From: Haemophilus sp. C1
GTDB lineage: Bacteria; Pseudomonadota; Gammaproteobacteria; Enterobacterales; Pasteurellaceae
DNA length: 64,000 nucleotides
NCBI RefSeq assembly: GCF_001276515.1
Contig: NZ_LDVZ01000002.1
Coordinates: forward strand, 62,001-126,000
Direction: 5' to 3'
This document shows positions 58,625 to 64,000 of this stretch, one piece after another. Within the stretch, counting starts at the first letter, position 1. Each line of letters starts with the position of its first letter. The notes below the pieces were generated by a model. It saw only the letters and a program-made list of their open reading frames with translations. It did no database searches and had not been told where the DNA came from. Made by a program: the position numbers and the translations under genes.

Positions 58625-59299
58625 TTTTTGTTGAGTCTGTAGTTGTGGATCTTGTCCATACAATGGATGTCTCGGACCATAAAGCAAACAACCATTGCAA
58701 GGTCCATTAAGCATATTTCCTGTTGCCCACGCAGCAACCTTGTACCCTTTATCTGATACATTGTTCGCAATTTGTTTCACTACAGCAGTAATCAGCATTA
58801 CGATGGCATTACTGTTGTCATTGCGATCTGCATCGTCTGCGTAGCCTTTACCTTCCCATAAGGTTTTACCACTACGTAAATCAACAAGTTTGCCACTTAC
58901 TCTTACTTTAGTAACACTATCAAATACTTGGTAATTCACACCGTAATCATCTACATTAATGTAAAGAACTGCATCAGCACCAAAAATATCATGTAATTTT
59001 TGTGGATTTACATTATGGATTTCTTGAGCCTGTGTTAAACCATTGTGTTTAAAAGTTTCATACACAAGCGCAGGAGGGAAAACATAATACCCTTCTTCCG
59101 CCAATGGAGAAATTGTATGTGCTAATACAGCAGGAGAACCTTTAACATCATTTGTTGTATCCGTAGGAAGTAATACCAAGATAGAACGCGGTTTACTTTC
59201 TTGATAGTTCGTATAGTCATAAGGCGTTGGCTTCATTGTTGAACAGGCAGAAAGCAAAAATGTACAAGCCATTACTAAATAGAGAGAGAGTTTTTTCAT
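58622..59299 (-). CDS. DUF799 (GNA1162-like) lipoprotein
   Basis: The 225-residue precursor has a lipobox LLSAC. The mature protein has PRSILVLLPTDTTNDVKGSP, GYYVFPPALVYETFKHNGL, FGADAVLYINVDDYGVNYQV and LVDLRSGKTLWEGKG. This is the pattern of the DUF799/GNA1162 family, which has a TolB-N/CsgG-like fold and sits in trios with CsgG-like and DUF4810 lipoproteins. It overlaps the DUF4810 gene by four bases. The predicted role is in an outer-membrane-associated complex; no secreted substrate is encoded nearby. Confidence 0.85.
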   Translation of the reverse strand: MKKLSLYLVMACTFLLSACSTMKPTPYDYTNYQESKPRSILVLLPTDTTNDVKGSPAVLAHTISPLAEEGYYVFPPALVYETFKHNGLTQAQEIHNVNPQKLHDIFGADAVLYINVDDYGVNYQVFDSVTKVRVSGKLVDLRSGKTLWEGKGYADDADRNDNSNAIVMLITAVVKQIANNVSDKGYKVAAWATGNMLNGPCNGCLLYGPRHPLYGQDPQLQTQQK

Positions 59300-59706
59300 T
59301 TTTTCGCTCCTTTTTTCACTTTTTTACTTCCAGTGCTTTCTGTGCTCGCATCCGATTTTTTTCCTTTATTTAACAAGAAGTTAATATATTGAGTTGATTC
59401 AGGAAATAAAGTCATTTCTTTTTGATAGGCTTCTGCCATTTTACCAGCGTTGCCTAATTGACCATATAAAAGACCAATCTGCGCATACAGACCAGGTGGT
59501 ACTTTTTTACCGCTATCAAGTTGAGCAATTTCTTCTAATTTTTGAAGTTGTTCTTGTGGATCGCCGTCTTGAGTTAGATATTGGTATACGGAAGTTGGAT
59601 AGGTATCTCCATTCCAAGTATACAATGTATTTGGTTTACTGCCTGATGAACAGGCAGTCACCACTGCAACAGCTGATAAACAAATAAAAAGTTTTAGTTT
59701 ATTCAT
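59296..59706 (-). CDS. DUF4810 lipoprotein
   Basis: The 136-residue precursor has lipobox VVTAC. The mature protein has TLYTWNGDTYPTSVYQYLTQ, GLYAQIGLLYGQLGNAGKMA and YQKEMTLFPESTQYINFLL, the TPR-like DUF4810 pattern. The tail is basic (GSKKVKKGAKK). I chose 59706 (AAGGATTTTATT upstream) because it gives a proper lipoprotein signal; a longer frame begins at 59760 inside the preceding gene. It is the middle gene of the lipoprotein trio. Confidence 0.85.
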   Translation of the reverse strand: MNKLKLFICLSAVAVVTACSSGSKPNTLYTWNGDTYPTSVYQYLTQDGDPQEQLQKLEEIAQLDSGKKVPPGLYAQIGLLYGQLGNAGKMAEAYQKEMTLFPESTQYINFLLNKGKKSDASTESTGSKKVKKGAKK

Positions 59707-59716
59707 AATAAAATCC

Positions 59717-60385
59717 TTAATTTGAAGGCTTCCATTGACCTGATTCAACACCAGAAACAAGGTTATTTACGGCTTCACGAATGGCTAAATCTAATACTTT
59801 ACCATTAAGAGTTGAATCATAACCTGCGGTGCCACCAAAACCTAACACTTCACGGTTTGAAAGATTATATTCACCAGCACCTTGAACAGAATAAACCACT
59901 TCTGAAGTTTGAGTATTCACCACATTCAATGTTACTTTTGCATAAGCCACTTGTTGTTTACCGCGACCTAGAATACCAAATAATTGCTGATCGCCTACTG
60001 TTTTACGACCAAATTCAGTCACATCGCCAGTCACCACATAATTCGCGCCTTTTAATTTTTGTTTTTGACCTTTGATTTTTGCTTCTGTCGCCGATTCTGA
60101 CATATTGGTGCGATCCAACACACTAAAACGACCTGATTGTTGTAAGTGAGACACTAAAATGGTTTTGGCTTGATTACCTAATTGATCCACGCCGTCAGAG
60201 AATACGCCATTGTTATAGCTTGAACGATTATCAAATTTACCCACAGAAATAGGGGCTTTCACACCGTTATACGCGGTGTTATAGCTCGTTACTTTTTGAA
60301 CTTCAACAGTACGAGAACCCTCGGTTGCACAACCAGATAAAGCTAAAACGCTGACAGATAATAAGATTGGATAGAGTTTTTTCAT
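59717..60385 (-). CDS. CsgG/HfaB family lipoprotein
   Basis: The 222-residue precursor has lipobox ALSGC. The CsgG-like domain includes APISVGKFDNRSSYNNGVFS, AKTILVSHLQQSGRFSVLDR, GANYVVTGDVTEFGRKTVGD and LNVVNTQTSEVVYSVQGAGE. CsgG itself is the curli secretion pore, but curli genes are absent here. The protein is first in a conserved trio with DUF4810 and DUF799 lipoproteins. Ribosome site AAGGATTCTGCA. Confidence 0.87.
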   Translation of the reverse strand: MKKLYPILLSVSVLALSGCATEGSRTVEVQKVTSYNTAYNGVKAPISVGKFDNRSSYNNGVFSDGVDQLGNQAKTILVSHLQQSGRFSVLDRTNMSESATEAKIKGQKQKLKGANYVVTGDVTEFGRKTVGDQQLFGILGRGKQQVAYAKVTLNVVNTQTSEVVYSVQGAGEYNLSNREVLGFGGTAGYDSTLNGKVLDLAIREAVNNLVSGVESGQWKPSN

Positions 60386-60410
60386 TGCAGAATCCTTATA
60401 ATATAAAGTG

Positions 60411-60441
60411 ATAAAAAAGCTCCTTGAGTTATCAAGGAGCT
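60411..60441 (-). terminator. Terminator of tktA
   Basis: AGCTCCTTGA (60418-60427) pairs with TCAAGGAGCT (60432-60441), followed on the minus strand by TTTTTTAT. The stem is nearly the same sequence as the hairpin at the far end of the lipoprotein cassette (58559-58581), with one compensated base pair. Confidence 0.85.
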
Positions 60442-60447
60442 TCCATT

Positions 60448-62445
60448 TTAAAGAATTTCTTTAGCTTTCGCTACCACGTTTTCAACAGTGAAACCAAAGA
60501 GTTTGAATAATTGATCCGCTGGTGCAGACTCACCGAAACTATTCATACCTACTACACGGCCGTTGAAACCAACGTATTTATACCAGAAGTCTGCAATACC
60601 CGCTTCAACCGCAACACGTTTAGTTACTGCTGCAGGTAATACGCTTTCACGGTAAGCTGCATCTTGTTTATCAAAACGGTTAGTGCTTGGCATAGAGACG
60701 ACACGTACTTTTTTACCTTCTGCACTTAATGCTTCAGCTGCTTTCACTGCTAATTCTACTTCAGAGCCTGTCGCAATGAAAATTAATTCTGGTGTACCTT
60801 CGCAGTCTTTTAACACATAAGCACCACGTTTAACCGCATCTAATTGTGCAGAAGTGCGGTCCATTTGTGCTAAGTTTTGACGGGTAAAGATCAACGCACT
60901 TGGGCCATCTTGACGCTCGACCGCTTGTTGCCATGCAATGGCTGATTCCACTTGGTCACATGGACGCCATGTTTCAAGATTTGGAATTAAGCGCAATGAT
61001 GCAGTTTGTTCCACAGGTTGGTGAGTTGGACCATCTTCACCTAAACCGATCGAGTCGTGTGTATAAACAAAGAGTGAACGTTGTTTCATTAATGCCGCCA
61101 TACGCACCGCATTGTGTGCATATTCGTAGAACATTAAGAAGGTTGCGCCGTAAGGAATGAAACCTCCGTGTAAAGCAATACCGTTCATAATGGCAGACAT
61201 ACCAAATTCACGCACACCGTAGTTAATGTAGTTACCACCTACGTTTTCATGCGCACGAATCGGTTTAGAACCGCTCCATAACGTTAAATTAGAGCTTGCT
61301 AAGTCTGCAGAACCACCTAAGAATTCAGGTAATATATGAGCATATGCTTCGATTGCATTTTGTGATGCTTTACGGCTTGCAATACTCGCTGGATTTGCTT
61401 GTAATTTTTCAATGAACGCTTTGGATTCAGCCGCCCAGTTTGCTGGTAATTCACCGTTTACACGACGTGTAAACTCTGCAGCAAGTTCAGGATATGCTTT
61501 TGCATAAGCAGCAAATTTTTCTTCCCAAGATTTTTCTGCTGCAGAGCCTTTCTCTTTTGCAGACCATTCAGCATAGTATTCAGCTGGAATTTCAAATGGA
61601 GCATATTCCCAGTCCAGTGCTTTACGAGTTAATGCGATTTCTTCATCGCCTAATGGTGCACCGTGACAATCATGTGATGCAGATTTGTTTGGTGAGCCAA
61701 AACCAATGATCGTTTTACAAATAATTAAGGTTGGTTTTTCTTTTTCTGCTTGAGCAAGGATGGTTGCGGCACGAATTTGTTCTGCATCGTGGCCATCCAC
61801 ATTGCGGATTACTTGCCAGCCATAAGCTTCAAAACGAGCTGCGGTATCATCGCTGAACCAGCCATCAACATGACCATCAATCGAAATGTTGTTGTCATCG
61901 TAGAATGCGATTAATTTACCAAGACCTAATGTGCCTGCTAAAGAGCAAGCCTCGTGTGAAATCCCTTCCATTAAACAGCCATCGCCTAGGAATACATAGG
62001 TGTGGTGATCGACAATTTCATGACCTTCACGGTTAAATTGACCCGCTAAGGTTTTCTCAGCAATCGCCATCCCTACTGCATTAGTGATACCTTGACCTAA
62101 TGGACCTGTCGTGGTTTCTACACCAGGCGCATAACCATATTCTGGGTGACCTGGAGTTTTAGAATGTAATTGACGGAATTGTTTTAAATCTTCGATAGAA
62201 AGATCATAGCCAGTTAAATGTAAAAGACTATAAATCAACATAGAACCATGGCCGTTAGAAAGTACAAAACGATCTCGGTCGGCCCATTTAGGATTGGTTG
62301 GATTGTGTTTTAAAAAGTCGCGCCATAATACTTCAGCAATATCCGCCATCCCCATTGGTGCACCAGGGTGACCTGATTTAGCTTTTTGCACAGCATCCAT
62401 TGATAAGAAACGAATTGCATTGGCTAATTGTCTACGAGTTGCCAT
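60448..62445 (-). CDS. tktA: Transketolase
   Basis: Transketolase moves two-carbon units in the pentose phosphate pathway using thiamine pyrophosphate. The 665-residue protein starts [20 protein letters not shown]. It has the TPP/Mg motif [17 protein letters not shown] ... [11 protein letters not shown] and the central pyrimidine domain with [20 protein letters not shown] and [11 protein letters not shown]. The cofactor fits its location two transcripts downstream of the thiamine import operon. It is separated from csgG-like by a strong terminator. Confidence 0.97.
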   Translation of the reverse strand: MATRRQLANAIRFLSMDAVQKAKSGHPGAPMGMADIAEVLWRDFLKHNPTNPKWADRDRFVLSNGHGSMLIYSLLHLTGYDLSIEDLKQFRQLHSKTPGHPEYGYAPGVETTTGPLGQGITNAVGMAIAEKTLAGQFNREGHEIVDHHTYVFLGDGCLMEGISHEACSLAGTLGLGKLIAFYDDNNISIDGHVDGWFSDDTAARFEAYGWQVIRNVDGHDAEQIRAATILAQAEKEKPTLIICKTIIGFGSPNKSASHDCHGAPLGDEEIALTRKALDWEYAPFEIPAEYYAEWSAKEKGSAAEKSWEEKFAAYAKAYPELAAEFTRRVNGELPANWAAESKAFIEKLQANPASIASRKASQNAIEAYAHILPEFLGGSADLASSNLTLWSGSKPIRAHENVGGNYINYGVREFGMSAIMNGIALHGGFIPYGATFLMFYEYAHNAVRMAALMKQRSLFVYTHDSIGLGEDGPTHQPVEQTASLRLIPNLETWRPCDQVESAIAWQQAVERQDGPSALIFTRQNLAQMDRTSAQLDAVKRGAYVLKDCEGTPELIFIATGSEVELAVKAAEALSAEGKKVRVVSMPSTNRFDKQDAAYRESVLPAAVTKRVAVEAGIADFWYKYVGFNGRVVGMNSFGESAPADQLFKLFGFTVENVVAKAKEIL

Positions 62446-62556
62446 TTTGTTCTCCTGTTATAATTCGCTTTGAAAAAATAATCTTGCGCATTCTACCTTA
62501 TTTCTGAAGGAAATTTAGCAAAAATCCGCACTCAATTTAATAGTTTGTGACAATAA

Positions 62557-63195
62557 TCAAATTCTACGGCGACGCTGGTGAAAACGCGTGCTACTCGATT
62601 TTACTTTCAAATTTACCGTACTTTTTTTCTCTTTGGATTTGCGGTAAGTCCGTCGATAGTGACTTAAAAAATAATGAATAGAGCTTGCCATCACCGCGCC
62701 AAGTAAAAATACAATAATAAGCTCACCATATAATTGGTGAAAAATTTGATTAATTTTTGATTGGTTAGATTGCGTATATTGAGAATCAATGGTGACGCGT
62801 AAGAATCCTTTAATGCCGCTTTGGGCGTAAAGTGGCTCTACAATTTGTTGATTGTTTGCATCGGAGGAGTTGCGCATTTCGCGACTTTGAGCCAGTAATT
62901 TTCCTTCGCCATCATATAAGCTGGCATCTAAAATAAAGTCTTCTTTGACTATTTGATCAAGATTGTCCGTTAGTTGCTCTGTTTTAGCATTGTTTGTGAG
63001 TAAAACTGAAAATAAATTGGCTTGTTGACGAACCAAAATATGTGAGATGTTCGCCACTTGGTTTATGCTAGCAAATTGTGAACTTAGCTTAAATTGTTTT
63101 ACACCAAATAAGATAACGCTAAGTGCAGTTAGGCTTAGCACAATAATCGTTGCAAGCATGGTTGATTTGATTAGTTTTTCTTTAATTATTTGCAC
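62557..63195 (-). CDS. smp: Smp/YtjB family membrane protein
   Basis: The 212-residue inner-membrane protein has an N-terminal helix (ATIIVLSLTALSVILFG). A periplasmic sensor-like domain follows (VKEDFILDASLYDGEGKLLA, IKGFLRVTIDSQY), then a second helix (GELIIVFLLGAVMASSIHYF) and a very basic tail (TRFHQRRRRI). It is homologous to E. coli Smp, likewise divergent from serB. Function is unknown. The first USS-like sequence in it (ACCGTACTTT) is degenerate. Confidence 0.82.
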   Translation of the reverse strand: MQIIKEKLIKSTMLATIIVLSLTALSVILFGVKQFKLSSQFASINQVANISHILVRQQANLFSVLLTNNAKTEQLTDNLDQIVKEDFILDASLYDGEGKLLAQSREMRNSSDANNQQIVEPLYAQSGIKGFLRVTIDSQYTQSNQSKINQIFHQLYGELIIVFLLGAVMASSIHYFLSHYRRTYRKSKEKKSTVNLKVKSSSTRFHQRRRRI

Positions 63196-63251
63196 TTTTT
63201 CAACTCACATCGGTTAAAATCTTTCCATTCGTCACAATTTACAGGATTTTT

Positions 63252-64000
63252 ATGCAAATTCAACGTTTCCAGAGTATTACACAAAAATACCCACAATTTC
63301 CTACCGCACTTTTGGCTAATGAGGAACCTATACAGAACGGAGAACCTTTTATCTTATACGGCACAAAGTTGGACATAACTAAGTTGGAAAAATTTCAACA
63401 AAAGTGCGGTCAAAATTTCCAGATTTTAGATGTTTGGATGGTGGAGCAAAATATTGTCGTTTTATTGAAAGGTCAATGGTTTGCTGACTTCCTTAACTTT
63501 GCTCATGATGTTGAAGTGGATATTGCTAAATTAGATTTTAGCCCTAAATTGTCTCAAGCTGGGTTGTTGGTGATGGATATGGATTCTACCGCGATTCAAA
63601 TTGAGTGTATTGATGAAATTGCGAAACTAGCAGGTGTTGGCGAACTTGTTTCTGCGATTACGGAAAGCGCAATGAGAGGTGAATTAGATTTCGAGCAAAG
63701 TTTGCGTCGTCGAGTGGGTACATTAAAAGGTGCGCCAGAAAACATTTTGCAGCAAGTTAGAGAGAATTTACTGTTAATGCCTGGATTAGTTGAAACGATC
63801 CAAACCTTACAGAAATATGGTTGGAAAACCGCAATTGCTTCAGGCGGATTTACTTATTTTGCGGATTATTTGAAAGCCTTATTACAGCTTGATTTTGCTG
63901 CATCAAATCAATTTGATATTGAAGATGGAAAACTCACAGGCTTAGTTAAAGGTGATGTGGTTGATGCCCAATACAAAGCTAAAACATTACAACATTTGTT
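63252..64000 (+). CDS. serB: Phosphoserine phosphatase (3' end beyond window)
   Basis: SerB makes serine from phosphoserine. About 249 codons are present, starting MQIQRFQSITQKYPQFPTAL. The HAD motif I is DMDSTAIQIECIDEIAKLAG, motif II region TAIASGGFTYFADYL, and the frame is open through KGDVVDAQYKAKTLQHL to the window end. ACAGGATTTTT precedes the ATG. The N-terminal region contains two uptake signals (63304 and 63402). It is divergent from smp, with about 56 bp between starts. Confidence 0.95.
   Translation, partial: MQIQRFQSITQKYPQFPTALLANEEPIQNGEPFILYGTKLDITKLEKFQQKCGQNFQILDVWMVEQNIVVLLKGQWFADFLNFAHDVEVDIAKLDFSPKLSQAGLLVMDMDSTAIQIECIDEIAKLAGVGELVSAITESAMRGELDFEQSLRRRVGTLKGAPENILQQVRENLLLMPGLVETIQTLQKYGWKTAIASGGFTYFADYLKALLQLDFAASNQFDIEDGKLTGLVKGDVVDAQYKAKTLQHL

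Overview
The window comes from the chromosome of a Haemophilus species close to H. influenzae or H. haemolyticus. The evidence is the AT-rich base composition, about sixty copies of the Haemophilus DNA uptake signal core (AAGTGCGGT or its complement, counted by eye), the com pilus operon, and a recognisable Protein E adhesin gene. Nearly all of it is chromosomal housekeeping sequence. From memory, the gene order is a mosaic compared with strain Rd KW20: blocks that are internally collinear with Rd are joined at new junctions.

Layout. At 1-6.4 kb are the start of rdgC (minus strand), proC, an MFS transporter, xerD, pyrG and eno. At 6.5-9.5 kb is an AT-rich orphan gene, then a DUF2251 gene and a YgiB/YgiC-like pair. 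At 9.7-14.2 kb is the anaerobic formate module focA-pflB plus pflA, with an ABM-domain gene between them. At 14.2-15.4 kb are the Protein E gene, a decayed transposase and tRNA-Leu(GAG). At 15.4-22.6 kb, on the minus strand, are secG, topB, recR, the ybaB family gene, rlmJ and ponA. At 22.5-27.6 kb is the competence operon comABCDE...comF, entered from a competence regulatory element (CRE) that overlaps the ponA start. A Y1 (IS200/RAYT-type) transposase gene and a cluster of hairpins separate comE from comF. At 27.7-32.9 kb are nfuA, nudC, a DUF416 gene, hupA, a DeoR-family regulator and glmS. At 33-43 kb, on the minus strand, are dusB-fis, prmA, an EamA permease, panF-yhdT, accBC, aroQ and menBC. 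At 43-52.7 kb are a lipoprotein, rpsT, murJ, ribF, ileS, an alkaline-phosphatase-fold transferase, lspA and ispH.

At 52.8-54.2 kb is the most unusual stretch. The competence gene comE1 has its own CRE and is followed by a DUF305 gene whose promoter has MerR/CueR-type architecture: 19-bp spacing with a perfect palindrome in the spacer. Next comes a 5' fragment of rdgB, and then a second copy of the comE1 tail and terminator, so the DUF305/rdgB segment lies between 62-bp direct repeats. A TPP riboswitch and the thiamine ABC operon thiBPQ follow immediately, then bioB, a CsgG/DUF4810/DUF799 lipoprotein cassette, tktA, smp and the start of serB.

I see no rRNA, CRISPR array, prophage or recognised defence system. 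The candidates for something new are the copper-type DUF305 insertion beside comE1, the transposase embedded in the com operon, the orphan gene at 6559, and a small ORF with a strong ribosome site that overlaps the focA start. All family names come from reading the sequence and recalling homologues; no database search was run.
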